From Lichenifustis flavocetrariae (GTDB lineage Bacteria > Pseudomonadota > Alphaproteobacteria > Rhizobiales > Beijerinckiaceae), in the NCBI RefSeq assembly GCF_026130545.1, contig NZ_JAMOIM010000033.1, positions 1-50,282 of the forward strand: a DNA stretch of 50,282 nucleotides, written 5' to 3'. Shown here piece by piece: positions 18,341-26,751 of the stretch. The notes beneath the pieces were generated by a model. The model was not told where the DNA came from. It was given only the letters and a program-made list of their open reading frames with translations, and did not search any database. How positions within the stretch are numbered: position 1 is the stretch's first letter; the number at the start of each line of letters is the position of its first letter. A program made the position numbers and the translations under genes.

Positions 18341-18458
18341 GTCAGGATGCTTGCATTTTACCCTTTAACTTACAGTAGAAAAGCTAACACGTTTTCCTTA
18401 CATTTTAGAGCTGGATAGGGGTGGCAGCCCATGCCGCCTTCCACGTTGTAAGGAAAAA

Positions 18459-18478
18459 GATCGGACCCTGTTGGCGAA
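18459..18478 (+). repeat. Left terminal inverted repeat of IS1182 copy
   Basis: Twenty bases, GATCGGACCCTGTTGGCGAA, exactly complementary to 20226-20245. It lies 65 bases before the transposase start. Confidence 0.8.
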
Positions 18479-18542
18479 TATGAGGGGGCAATGAATCCAA
18501 TGAGGCTGGTTCGGGATTCCCGATTGCGGGAGGACCGCTGCC

Positions 18543-20221
18543 ATGTCGCCACCACGCAAGCAATCCATCATCACCGTCCCCATGCAAACCGCCCAGGTTG
18601 CCTGCGCCGCCTTTCCGGGCGGTTCGCCCTACCTCCTGCTGAGGGACCAGCTCGGCACTGTGTTCACCGAGGCTGACTTCACCGACCTCTACCCCAGATC
18701 ACGGCCAGCCGGGCTATCCGGCCTGGCGCCTTGCACTTGTGACGCTCATGCAGTTTCGGGAGGGATTGAGCGATCGGCAGGCGGCTGAAGCCGCCCGGGC
18801 TCGAATCGATTGGAAGTATCTGCTTGCCCTGGAGCTGGCGGACCCCGGCTTCGACTACAGCGTTCTTTGTGAGTTTCGTTCGAGGTTGTTGAAGTACGAT
18901 GCTGAAGAAAGGTTACTCGACAGGGTCCTGGGCGCGGCGAGATCGGCTGGGCTGTTGAAAGAGCGTGGTCGTCAGCGAACTGACTCGACCCACGTTCTTG
19001 GCGCTCTGCGGGTTCTCAATCGCCTCGAGTTAATCGGCGAGACCATGCGAGCCGCGCTGAATACAATTGCAGTGATCGAGCCGGATTGGTTACGCAAGGT
19101 TGCACCCTCTGACTGGTACTCCCGATATGGCCGTCGGATCGAGGATATGCGACTGCCGGACACAGAGACCAAGCGAGATGCTTACGCCGTCCAGATCGGC
19201 GCCGACGGCTATGGATTACTCGACGCTCTAGACCGAGGCACCACGCCCATAGTGTTGCGGGACATCACGGCTCTCACAATCCTGCGCCGGGTCTGGGCTC
19301 GGCACTTCGAGCGTCATCGGGCAAGTGATGTTTCCGGATCGGGCAGCCCGAGCACTAAGGTGCAGCTGCGCGTTGTTCGCAACCGCGGTGCCGAGGATCG
19401 CATCGAAACGCCCTATGAGCCGGAGGCGCGCTTTCGCTCGAAACGAGGCATGCACAGGACCGGCTACATGGTCCACCTCACCGAAATCGTGTGACGCCGA
19501 CGTGCCACATCTTGTTCTTCAGACCGATACGACGCCAGCCGACGTCCACGAAGCGCGACGCACGGGTCCGATCCACACCGGTCTGGCCGCGAAGGGATTG
19601 CTGCCAAACGAGCAACTCGTCGATAGCGCTTATGTGAGCGCTGATTTGATTGTCGACCTGCGGGATCGACATGGCGTCGATCTTGTCGGACCGGCCCGGC
19701 GTAGCATGTCGAACCAGCGTCAGGCCGATGGTGGTTTCGATCTAAGCGCATTTGTAGTCGATTGGACTACCCACCAAGTGAGATGCCCAGAAGGCAAGAT
19801 CAACCAGTATTGACATGACTATAGTGACAAACGAGATGGTCCCTTTATCAAAGTGAGGTTCGCGCCTGGTGATTGCGTGCCATGTCCATCCAGGGCGCGA
19901 TGCTTTCAGGCCGAGGCAGGAGGGCGGCAACTGAGTCTGCACACGCGTGCGGAGCACGAGGCGCTGATTGCTGCCCGGTCTCGCAGTCAGAGCGAAAGCG
20001 GCAAGAAACTCTACGCTCAACGGCAAGGAATCGAGGGTACGATCGCCCAGGGCGTTCACAGCTTTGGTCTCCGACGCTGTCGTTATCGCGGCCTAGAAAA
20101 GACGCGCCTACAGCACACCGCAGCTGCGGCCGCCCTCAATATCGAGCGCCTCAGCGCTTGGCTGGCCGGCATACCTTTGGCGAAAACCCGCGTGTCACGC
20201 TTCGCCAAGCTCGCTGCCTAA
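18543..20221 (+). pseudogene. IS1182-family transposase, multiply broken
   Basis: The pieces read as one IS1182 transposase. N-terminus: MSPPRKQSIITVPMQTAQVA and LRDQLGTVFTEADFTDLYP, then a frameshift near 18690-18701. The main frame (18739-19494) has REGLSDRQAAEAARARIDWK, a helical SVLCEFRSRLL and TDSTHVLGALRVLNRLEL with the catalytic Asp, and ends in a second frameshift near 19486-19495. The third piece has QTDTTPADVHEA and DSAYVSADLIVDLRDRHGVD, then a TGA at 19811-19813 where WHDYSDKRDGPF would be expected. The last piece has CVPCPSRARCF and LYAQRQGIEGTIAQGV with the catalytic Glu. Two indels and a nonsense codon make this clear decay. Confidence 0.85.
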
Positions 20222-20225
20222 GCGT

Positions 20226-20245
20226 TTCGCCAACAGGGTCCGATC
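20226..20245 (-). repeat. Right terminal inverted repeat of IS1182 copy
   Basis: Exact reverse complement of 18459-18478, starting 5 bases after the last transposase codon. Confidence 0.8.
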
Positions 20246-20362
20246 GTTTTGTGGGCATAGCGGAGTGATCGAGCGGGGTTATGTTTCCGCTAGGGTTGAG
20301 ATGGGTAGGAAGCGGTCCGGCTGCGTTCAGTCAACATGGAACGATAGCCGAACCAGCCCCTT

Positions 20363-21457
20363 CTAACGGTCGGGCCACGTGTGGCCGCCGGTCACCCGAG
20401 CGCCTTGTTCAGACGTTTCGAGGACGTCCTCGATCAGGCGGGTGAGCCTGACGGCGTGATGGAAGTCGGCGACGTTCGACGATCCGTTTCGGATATCCTC
20501 GCCGAGCGCCTCGTAAACGCCGGCGACGTTCAATGCCCCGTCCGACAGTCCCGCGAACTCTCCCTCGTCGACGCTCTGCCGTTCGCCATCTTGCGAGAGA
20601 CCGATGCGGCTCGACTGGACGCCGCGCGGCGCGCCACCGTCGAGGCGAAGGCTGCCTTTCTCTCCTGTAACCTCGAGATGGAAGGGAGTGTCGACCGTTC
20701 GCCCGCCCGCCACTTCCAGCCCGAAGGGCGCGCCAGACCCGAAACGCCCGTGCATCAGGAGGTGGTCGAAGGTCACGCGCGCACGGGACTGGCGCGGCTC
20801 GCCGACCTGAATATTCGAAAACTGGCGGGAAACGAGGGCATTCATAAATTCGAGCTGGCCGCCAAGCGCGATCAGCAGGTCCAGGGTGTGGGCGCCCTGG
20901 ATGGTTATCATGTTTGCGAAGCTGGCCGGGTCTTCGAGATAGACGAACTGCGGCGGCACGTCCGGTCCGAAGCCGGCTGTCGTTGAGAAGGCAGTGACGC
21001 TCAGTAGGCGTCCGAGTGCGCCAGAGCCGAGGATGCCCCGAGCCTTTTTCACGGCCGGGCTTTCTCGAAGCTGCAGGCCGATGGCGTGCTTCACGCCGAC
21101 CGAACGGGCTGCGCCGGCGATCTCCCGCGCCTCGGTGGCACCCGCGCCTAGAGGCCACTCACTGTACACGTGCTTGCCGGCCGCAATAGAAGCGAGCAGC
21201 AGTTCGCGATGGTCGGGCACACGGGTTGCAACCGTCACGATGTCGATGTCGGGATCCGCGATCAGGGCGAGGCCCCCGGCATAGGCCTTTTCCGCGCCGA
21301 AGGCGTTTGCGGCTTCGTCCGCGGTTTCCTGCCGGCTCGTCGCGACGGCGGCGAGTGTCATGCCTTTGATTGCCTTGACGGCTGGCACATGCGCTTCGCT
21401 TGCCCAGCCTCCGGTCGTGTTGATCCCGATGATGCCGACCTTCAGTTCGCTCGCCAT
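20363..21457 (-). CDS. Gfo/Idh/MocA-family oxidoreductase (Gal80-like)
   Basis: 364 residues from ATG 21457 with GGGAG just upstream; a longer frame exists but lacks family similarity. The Rossmann N-terminus is KVGIIGINTTGGWASEAHVP, followed by DPDIDIVTVATRVPDHRELL and the family motif GKHVYSEWPLGAGATEAREI. The C-terminal alpha/beta domain has MITIQGAHTLDLLIALGG and a final HHAVRLTRLIEDVLE. Such enzymes oxidise sugars or cyclitols with NAD(P), and the GAHTLD motif is the usual His site. It faces a LysR gene 114 bp away, a typical regulator/target pair. The substrate is not visible. Confidence 0.88.
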   Translation of the reverse strand: MASELKVGIIGINTTGGWASEAHVPAVKAIKGMTLAAVATSRQETADEAANAFGAEKAYAGGLALIADPDIDIVTVATRVPDHRELLLASIAAGKHVYSEWPLGAGATEAREIAGAARSVGVKHAIGLQLRESPAVKKARGILGSGALGRLLSVTAFSTTAGFGPDVPPQFVYLEDPASFANMITIQGAHTLDLLIALGGQLEFMNALVSRQFSNIQVGEPRQSRARVTFDHLLMHGRFGSGAPFGLEVAGGRTVDTPFHLEVTGEKGSLRLDGGAPRGVQSSRIGLSQDGERQSVDEGEFAGLSDGALNVAGVYEALGEDIRNGSSNVADFHHAVRLTRLIEDVLETSEQGARVTGGHTWPDR

Positions 21458-21507
21458 TGTAGTCTCCCTTCGACCCGTCTCTCGCGCGGCCTCGACGCCC
21501 AGTGATC

Positions 21508-21531
21508 TAATGCGGTTGGCGGATGGCATTA
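21508..21531. promoter_or_regulatory. Dyad between the oxidoreductase and LysR genes
   Basis: TAATGC-N12-GCATTA is a perfect 6-bp inverted repeat midway between the divergent starts at 21457 and 21572. The spacing fits a LysR-type site. The role is inferred. Confidence 0.4.
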
Positions 21532-21571
21532 AGCGGGCTAGGTCTTCAGCAGTTGAAACCACGAGTTTGTA

Positions 21572-22474
21572 ATGATCGATCGACTGACCAGCATGGAGGT
21601 CTTCGTAAAGGCAGTCGATCTGGGCTCCTTCACTGCCGCGGCGGTGTCGCTCGGGCTCTCGTCGCAAATGGTCGGCAAGCACATCCGCGTGCTGGAGCAG
21701 AGGTTGGGCACGCAACTGATGCGGCGTTCCACGCGTCGGCAAGGCCTGACCGATGCCGGTCGCCTGTTCTACGAACGCTGCCGTGCGGTCCTGACCGAGG
21801 TCGCGTCAGCCGAAGCCGTCGTGGAGGACATCAACGCCACACCCCGCGGCCGCCTGCGTCTCAGCGCGCCCATCGGCTTCGGCGCATGCCGTCTCGCTCC
21901 TTTACTGACGACCTTCATGGAGCGCTATCCCGAGGTCGAGGTCGAGTTGATCCTGACGGATCGCTATGTCGATCTGATCGATGAAGGCTTCGACGCGGTG
22001 TTTCGGCTCGGCCCGATCGCGGACACCTCGCTGATCGCCCGGGAACTCGCTCCACACGAACAGGTCGCCTGCGCTTCGCCGCAATATCTGGCAAGGAAGG
22101 GCATACCGCAGACGCCAGCAGATCTAGGCGACCACGACTGCCTCGGCTTCGTCAACGCATCAGGCTTAACCTACGCAGAATGGCGCTTCACAGCCCGGGA
22201 CGGCGCTCCGCAGTCCACTCGGATCCGCAGCCGGTTCCAGGTCAATGACGGACGTGTTCTCGCGAATGCGGCAGCAGCGGGCGGCGGCATTATCCTCCAG
22301 CCGATAGCGGTTCTTCGCGACTATCTCGACACGGGAAGGCTTATTCCCGTTCTCACAGATTTCATCGCACCGCATCGACCAATGTTTCTGATGTTCTCAG
22401 GACAGCGGTCGCAACCGCCCAAGCTACGCGCATTGATCGATACCGTCGTTGCTGAAGTCGCTCCGCCGCGGTGA
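21572..22474 (+). CDS. LysR-family transcriptional regulator
   Basis: 300 residues, complete. HTH: VFVKAVDLGSFTAAAVSLGL, SSQMVGKHIRVLEQRLGTQL, MRRSTRRQGLTDAGRLFYER. Effector domain: RLRLSAPIGFGACRLAPLL and DRYVDLIDEGFDAVFRLGPI, as in the large AraC-independent CrgA/DsdC-like group that controls adjacent oxidoreductases. Divergent from the Gfo/Idh/MocA gene with a dyad between, which it probably regulates. Confidence 0.88.
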   Translation: MIDRLTSMEVFVKAVDLGSFTAAAVSLGLSSQMVGKHIRVLEQRLGTQLMRRSTRRQGLTDAGRLFYERCRAVLTEVASAEAVVEDINATPRGRLRLSAPIGFGACRLAPLLTTFMERYPEVEVELILTDRYVDLIDEGFDAVFRLGPIADTSLIARELAPHEQVACASPQYLARKGIPQTPADLGDHDCLGFVNASGLTYAEWRFTARDGAPQSTRIRSRFQVNDGRVLANAAAAGGGIILQPIAVLRDYLDTGRLIPVLTDFIAPHRPMFLMFSGQRSQPPKLRALIDTVVAEVAPPR

Positions 22475-22865
22475 CAAGGGAACAGAATACTACCATCGGC
22501 AATGGCAGCTGACCGGAGCGGGAGCTTGCTCTTTAACTGTCTTGGATAGGTTGGAAGCGGCAATGCGCCGGCTTCGCCGGTTAGATCGACGCGTCCGCCA
22601 CGTGTCCGGTTATCGGGTGTTTCCTGGACAACTAAGTTGACCGCCTAAGAAATCTGGACAACGATCGTTATCTGTACGTGCCTTTGTTCTTTGATATAGC
22701 TCGGAACCGGTTTGGCTCGGGAACAGACGCTCGCGTGCCCTTGCGCAGAGGACCAGCCAGTTCATTTCTACGCTGCAAATTTACTCAGAAAGGAAATGGA
22801 CGCGGAATAAAGGCCGATGAGGCCGGGTCTCATCTCAGGAGCACCTGCTTCTGAGGAGAACTCAT
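22475..22865. other. Intergenic region before the metallophosphoesterase operon
   Basis: No gene supported. A short GCCGG-rich hairpin with a TTCG loop lies near 22567-22581, and two copies of CTGGACAAC occur near 22625 and 22655, perhaps scars of an insertion sequence. GGAAC blocks near 22707 and 22721 look like an ECF -35, but no matching -10 was found. Confidence 0.3.
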
Positions 22866-22970
22866 TTGAGTCATCATGATGAAAAACACGGGGACGGGCT
22901 CAATCGTCGCGGCGCGCTCGAATGCATGCTGTGGGCCGGGACCGGCGTGCTATGAACGCTGACGGGCGGC
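22866..22970 (+). other. Tat-type leader of the metallophosphoesterase, interrupted by TGA
   Basis: From TTG 22866, preceded by GAGGAGA, the frame reads LSHHDEKHGDGLNRRGALEC then MLWAGTGVL, a stop codon TGA at 22953-22955, and TLTGGVPRS running in frame into the enzyme. Twin Arg followed by a hydrophobic stretch is a Tat export signal. A TGG Trp codon is expected where TGA stands. As it is, the signal is separated from the enzyme. Confidence 0.55.
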
Positions 22971-23810
22971 GTGCCCCGCTCCATGAGCCTTGCCAAGGCG
23001 GCGACCTTGGACGAGCCGGGCGGCTTCACCTTCCTGCAGCTGAGCGATAGTCACGTCGGCTTCAACAAGCCCGCAAACCCGGATGCCCTCGGGACGCTGA
23101 AAGAAGCAGTCGACAAGATCAAGGCCATGCCGAGCCGGCCGACCTTTTATCTTCATACCGGCGACATCAGCCACCTTTCAAAGGACTCCGAATTCGACAA
23201 CGCCGATCAAGTCATGAACGGTCTGAACGCGCCTGTCTTCTACGTGCCGGGAGAGCACGACCTGCTCGATGATGGTGCTGGCAAAGCTTACTTCGCCCGG
23301 TATGGTAAGGGCTCGAAAGGCGCCGGTTGGTACTCGTTCGACCAGAACGGAGTGCACTTCATCGGTCTCATCAACGTGGCGGATCTCAAGCCCGGAGGGC
23401 TCGGCAATCTCGGCGCGGAACAGCTCGCCTGGCTGGCCGACGACCTGCGCGGACGGTCTACGTCAACGCCCATTGTGGTGTTCGCCCATATTCCCCTCTG
23501 GACCATTTACGCCGAATGGGGCTGGGGCACCGCGGACAGCGCCCAGGCGCTTGACCTGCTCAAGCGCTTCGGGTCGGTGACGGTACTCAACGGGCACATC
23601 CATCAGGTGACGCAGAAGGTCGAAGGCCATGTGGCGTTCCACACCGCCCGCGCGACCGGCTTTCCTCAGCCCGCGCCCGGCACGGCGCCGTCGCCTGGCC
23701 CCATCAAGGTGCCCGACGGGCAGCTGCGCAAATATCTCGGTATCACGGACGTGACCTTCATCCAGGGCAAGGAACAGCTTGCCATTGTCGATATCCCTCT
23801 TGCCGGCTGA
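22971..23810 (+). CDS. Calcineurin-like metallophosphoesterase
   Basis: 279 residues if started at GTG 22971 (ATG 22983 also possible). The metal-binding motifs are complete: FLQLSDSHVG (DxH), LHTGDISHL (GDxx), VPGEHDL in place of GNHD, HIPLW, and VLNGHIHQV (GHxH). Such enzymes hydrolyse phosphomonoesters or diesters with two metals. The upstream in-frame leader indicates that the protein is normally exported by Tat; the TGA at 22953 would leave this copy in the cytoplasm or untranslated. It heads a compact operon with a cupredoxin, an ECF sigma factor and an anti-sigma factor. Confidence 0.85.
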   Translation: MPRSMSLAKAATLDEPGGFTFLQLSDSHVGFNKPANPDALGTLKEAVDKIKAMPSRPTFYLHTGDISHLSKDSEFDNADQVMNGLNAPVFYVPGEHDLLDDGAGKAYFARYGKGSKGAGWYSFDQNGVHFIGLINVADLKPGGLGNLGAEQLAWLADDLRGRSTSTPIVVFAHIPLWTIYAEWGWGTADSAQALDLLKRFGSVTVLNGHIHQVTQKVEGHVAFHTARATGFPQPAPGTAPSPGPIKVPDGQLRKYLGITDVTFIQGKEQLAIVDIPLAG

Positions 23811-23822
23811 AGAGGACTCGCC

Positions 23823-24182
23823 ATGCTTCATTCGGTGTTTCGGCCCATCTCTCGGGCTCCGGGGGCGAAAGCCTTTGAGATGATGCTCCTTCTGGCGATG
23901 ACCTGCAGTCTGTCGGCGGCCTATGCGCAGGACCCCAAAGTCACCATCGACAACTTCACGTTCACCCCAGCGCAACTGACCGTCACGCCAGGTACAATGG
24001 TGACCTGGTCAAATGCGGACGACATCCCACACACGGTGGTTTCTGACGACAAGGTCTTCAGATCGAAGCCGCTCGACACTGATGACAAATTCAGCTTCAC
24101 CTTCACCAAACCAGGTGAGTACGGTTACTTCTGCTCTCTGCATCCCCACATGACGGGCAAGATCGTTGTCAAAACGTTCTGA
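23823..24182 (+). CDS. Periplasmic cupredoxin (plastocyanin/amicyanin-like)
   Basis: 119 residues. After a signal peptide (MMLLLAMTCSLSAAYAQ, cleavage probably before DPKV) comes a single cupredoxin fold: VTIDNFTFTPAQLTVTPGTM, TWSNADDIPHTVVSDD, FTFTKPGEYGYFCSLHPHM. His of IPHTV plus Cys, His and Met of FCSLHPHM form a type 1 copper site. It would carry electrons or copper in the periplasm. It starts 12 bp after the phosphoesterase stop. Some N-terminal residues before the hydrophobic core suggest the start may be the internal ATG at 23880. Confidence 0.88.
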   Translation: MLHSVFRPISRAPGAKAFEMMLLLAMTCSLSAAYAQDPKVTIDNFTFTPAQLTVTPGTMVTWSNADDIPHTVVSDDKVFRSKPLDTDDKFSFTFTKPGEYGYFCSLHPHMTGKIVVKTF

Positions 24183-24221
24183 CCACGGCCGATTGCGAGC
24201 GGCGCCGCATGGGGTGTCGCC

Positions 24222-24770
24222 GTGACAGCGCTCGCGCATGCCCGCTTCAGCCAGATCGTCCTGCCACGGCTTGATGAAGGCTACAGGCTTGCCCGCTGGC
24301 TGACCGGCAATCCGACTGATGCTGAGGACGTGGTCCAGGAAGCGAGCCTGCGGGCCTACCGCGGCATCGAAGGGTTTGCTGAGGGAAACGCGCGGGCCTG
24401 GTTCCTCACCATCGTGCGCAACACATGCTATTCATGGTTGCAGCGGCATCGACCGCGCATCATCGTCTTCAGCGAAGATTTGGAAGCAGAGGAGCGCAAC
24501 TCTGTTCTCGATGCTGGCGGAGTTCTGGGAGCGGAAGCACCACAAACGCCTGAAGCCGCTCTGTTCGCAAAGGACGAAGCCGGACGGCTGGCTCGGGCCA
24601 TCAATGCGTTGCCCGTGCCGTTCAAGGAGGTTCTTGTGCTCCGAGAGTATCACGGGCTCAGTTACCGGGAGATCGCCGAAGTGACCGGCGTTGCGATTGA
24701 GACCGTGATGTCGCGGCTCGCGCGAGCCCGACAGCACCTTCTGAATTTGCTCGAGTCAGAACCCCAATGA
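24222..24770 (+). CDS. ECF-type RNA polymerase sigma factor
   Basis: 182 residues from GTG 24222. Sigma region 2: EGYRLARWLTGNPTDAEDVV, QEASLRAYRGIEGF, ARAWFLTIVRNTCYSWLQR. Region 4: LPVPFKEVLVLREYHGLSYR, EIAEVTGVAIETVMSRLARA. No regulatory extension. Its stop overlaps the start of the anti-sigma gene by 4 bases (ATGA), so the pair is translationally coupled. It probably transcribes its own operon, including the phosphoesterase and cupredoxin genes. Confidence 0.92.
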   Translation: MTALAHARFSQIVLPRLDEGYRLARWLTGNPTDAEDVVQEASLRAYRGIEGFAEGNARAWFLTIVRNTCYSWLQRHRPRIIVFSEDLEAEERNSVLDAGGVLGAEAPQTPEAALFAKDEAGRLARAINALPVPFKEVLVLREYHGLSYREIAEVTGVAIETVMSRLARARQHLLNLLESEPQ

Positions 24771-25537
24771 CCGCAGACCAAGAGACATTTCTGCTTCTCA
24801 GTGCCTATCAGGACGGCGAGCTTTCACCGGGCGAAGCGCTGGCGATGGAGCGACGGCTCGCGGCTGAGCCCGAGTTGCGGCAACGGGCGGAGCGCTTGAG
24901 GACGCTTTCGGGCGAGGTTCGCAACGCGTTGGCGACGCCTCCAGCCTCGGACGCCTTGCGAGCCAGTGTGGTTCAGCAGATCGGTTTCCGCCGTGCCGCG
25001 CCGCACCGCTCGTGGTTTGAGGCTTGGCAACTGATGGCGGCAGTGCTGCTGGTGGGCTTTTTTGGCGGCGGTCTGATCGGCGGAGGCACCGGGATTTGGC
25101 TCGCAGCATTGGGCTCGCAACCGACCGAGGACGCCGTCGTCGCTGGACACCTTCGTGGACTGATCGCGCCCCAGCCATTCGACATAGCGTCGTCGAACCG
25201 TCACGTCGTGAAGCCTTGGTTCAACGGCCGGACGACCGTCGCTCCAGACGTGATCGACCTCACCGACAAAGGATATCCGCTTGCGGGTGGCCGCATCGAT
25301 GTGGTCGGCGGCAAAGCCGTTCCGACCCTTGTCTACCGGCACGATCAACACGTGATCAGCGTCACCGTCGTCCCTCGCATTGGTCCAATGCCGAAAGGCG
25401 AGGATCAACGCGACGGCTACACGGTCAGACATTGGAGCGCCGGGGACCTCACCTACTGGCTTGTGTCTGACCTCGACGCTACCGGATTGAACACGTTTGA
25501 ACGGCTGTTTTGCGACAGCCCGGGAGGCGCGATGTAG
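24767..25537 (+). CDS. Transmembrane anti-sigma factor
   Basis: 256 residues. A short cytosolic N-terminus (SAYQDGELSPGEALAMERRL, then a helical Arg/Glu stretch) binds the sigma factor in this family; the zinc HxxxCxxC motif is absent. One membrane helix lies near residues 85-110 (LMAAVLLVGFFGGGLIGGG, GIWLAAL). The C-terminal 140 residues are periplasmic with VVKPWFNGRTTVAPDVIDL and RHDQHVISVTVVP, a domain typical of FecR-unrelated RsiW/ChrR-like anti-sigma factors in Alphaproteobacteria. It ends the operon. Confidence 0.88.
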   Translation: MTADQETFLLLSAYQDGELSPGEALAMERRLAAEPELRQRAERLRTLSGEVRNALATPPASDALRASVVQQIGFRRAAPHRSWFEAWQLMAAVLLVGFFGGGLIGGGTGIWLAALGSQPTEDAVVAGHLRGLIAPQPFDIASSNRHVVKPWFNGRTTVAPDVIDLTDKGYPLAGGRIDVVGGKAVPTLVYRHDQHVISVTVVPRIGPMPKGEDQRDGYTVRHWSAGDLTYWLVSDLDATGLNTFERLFCDSPGGAM

Positions 25538-25585
25538 CCCTCCAAGGACGCACAATAGGCGATGGCATAAACAGCGCCCAAGCCG

Positions 25586-25612
25586 GTTCCTTCTTTGTCC
25601 ACTTGAAGGAAC
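25586..25612 (+). terminator. Possible terminator hairpin after the anti-sigma gene
   Basis: GTTCCTTC-N11-GAAGGAAC is a perfect 8-bp inverted repeat about 50 bp after the stop at 25537. No U-run follows, so intrinsic termination is uncertain. Confidence 0.3.
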
Positions 25613-25759
25613 AGAATGGTTCCCTTGACGACGCTTACGACGCTCGCATTCGGTTGCCTCGCACATTGTGCTGGTGAAACAGCCTTGCCAAGGGACTTGG
25701 TCGACTTTCGATGATTCAGGTAGTTGCAGCGCCTATCGGCGTCAGGACCCCGCGCCGTG

Positions 25760-26653
25760 TCAGTGCGCTACGCTGTAGTCCATGCGCTCGAGATCCTCGA
25801 TCAAGCCGGGACCGGTCGGGTGCCAGTCCAAACGTGCCTGCGTCTTGGCACCCGACGCCCAAAGATCCATGCCGGCGAACATTGCCATCCAGCCGAAATG
25901 CGCAGGCACCTCCTCGGGCGTGATCGATTTGACCGGCACGTTCAGCCCTTTGCCGAGGATCTCGGCAACGGTGCGGACTGAAACACCTTCCTCGGCGACT
26001 GCATTGTAGCGCGCCCCCTTTTCGCCTTTCTCCAACGCGAGCCGGTAGAGCCGAGCGACATCGGTGACATGCGCGGCCGGGAAGCGGTTTTTCCCTTCGC
26101 CGACATAGGCCGAGAGGCCCTTCTCGCGCGTGATCGCGACCAGCGGCGTGATCAGCCCCTGTTGGACGGTATCATGCACCTGCGGCAAGCGCACGACTCT
26201 GACATCGACGCCGGCGTCGAGCAGCGCCTGGCCCGCCTCCTCGGAGGCCTTACGCGGGTTCGCATGCGTCGTGTCATAGACATCTTCATCCGCCGGCTTG
26301 CCGGGGGCGCTGCCCAGGCCGGTACCGGATGTGATCAGGAGCGGCCGGTCAGAGCCGTTTAGTAAGGAGCCCAGCGCTCCAATCACGCGCCGGTCTTTCT
26401 CGCAGTTGGCGACGAAGTTCGAGAAATCATGGTCGAAGCCGCAATGGATGACGCCGTCGGCCTGCTCGGCGCCGCGCCGGATGCTATCGAGATCCTCCAG
26501 CGTGGCGCGATGTGGCGTGGCACCTTGCGCGGTCAGACGTTGCGCCCCTTCCTCCGACCGGGTCATACCGATCACCTCGTGTCCTGCTTGCAGCAGCTCG
26601 GGCACGATGCGCGAGCCGATAAAGCCAGTGGCACCTGTCAGAAACACGCGCAT
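25760..26653 (-). CDS. NAD(P)-dependent epimerase/dehydratase-like SDR
   Basis: 297 residues, an extended SDR. N-terminus MRVFLTGATGFIGSRIVPEL gives the GxxGxxG site; R33 in GMTRSEEGAQRL suggests NADP. Then VIHCGFDHDFSNF, LLITSGTGLGSAPGKPADED and VRVVRLPQVHDTVQQGLITP. The classical YxxxK is missing (THANPRKASEEAGQALLDAG), so the activity may be atypical, as in the NmrA/atypical epimerase group. The divergent neighbour is an XRE-type regulator that often accompanies such reductases. Confidence 0.85.
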   Translation of the reverse strand: MRVFLTGATGFIGSRIVPELLQAGHEVIGMTRSEEGAQRLTAQGATPHRATLEDLDSIRRGAEQADGVIHCGFDHDFSNFVANCEKDRRVIGALGSLLNGSDRPLLITSGTGLGSAPGKPADEDVYDTTHANPRKASEEAGQALLDAGVDVRVVRLPQVHDTVQQGLITPLVAITREKGLSAYVGEGKNRFPAAHVTDVARLYRLALEKGEKGARYNAVAEEGVSVRTVAEILGKGLNVPVKSITPEEVPAHFGWMAMFAGMDLWASGAKTQARLDWHPTGPGLIEDLERMDYSVAH

Positions 26654-26706
26654 GAAAACTCTCCGTCGTTGTTGATGCCGACAGTCTGCGCTACGCTCGC
26701 ATCAAG

Positions 26707-26747
26707 TTAAAGCCGTGAGACTATCCTGGTATAATCACCAACAGGAT
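26707..26747 (+). promoter_or_regulatory. Promoter and operator of the XRE regulator gene
   Basis: A perfect -10 box TATAAT (26730-26735) stands 17 bases after TTAAAG (26707-26712), a weak -35. ATCCTG-N13-CAGGAT (26723-26728 and 26742-26747) is a perfect inverted repeat that surrounds the -10. Its right arm includes the AGGA ribosome binding site before ATG 26752. The arrangement suggests autorepression. Base matches are seen; function is inferred. Confidence 0.5.
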
Positions 26748-26751
26748 CTGC

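Larger units (their letters stand above)
18459..20245 (+). mobile_element. IS1182-family insertion sequence with matched ends
   Basis: GATCGGACCCTGTTGGCGAA at 18459-18478 and its exact reverse complement at 20226-20245 enclose a decayed IS1182 transposase gene. If the terminal repeat begins at CGGACC, both ends are flanked by GATC, which could be a 4-bp target duplication; because GATC is its own complement, it could equally be part of the repeat. The copy is complete in length but its transposase is dead. Confidence 0.8.

Noticed and set aside
18500-18530. GGTTCGGGATTCCC, tRNA T-arm-like
   Set aside because: No acceptor, D or anticodon arm can be built around it; it is IS1182 leader.
22567-22581. 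GCCGG/TTCG hairpin as terminator of the LysR gene
   Set aside because: About 90 bp after the stop, very short stem and no U-run.
22700-22760. GGAAC blocks resembling an ECF sigma promoter
   Set aside because: No matching -10 at 16-17 bases from either block.
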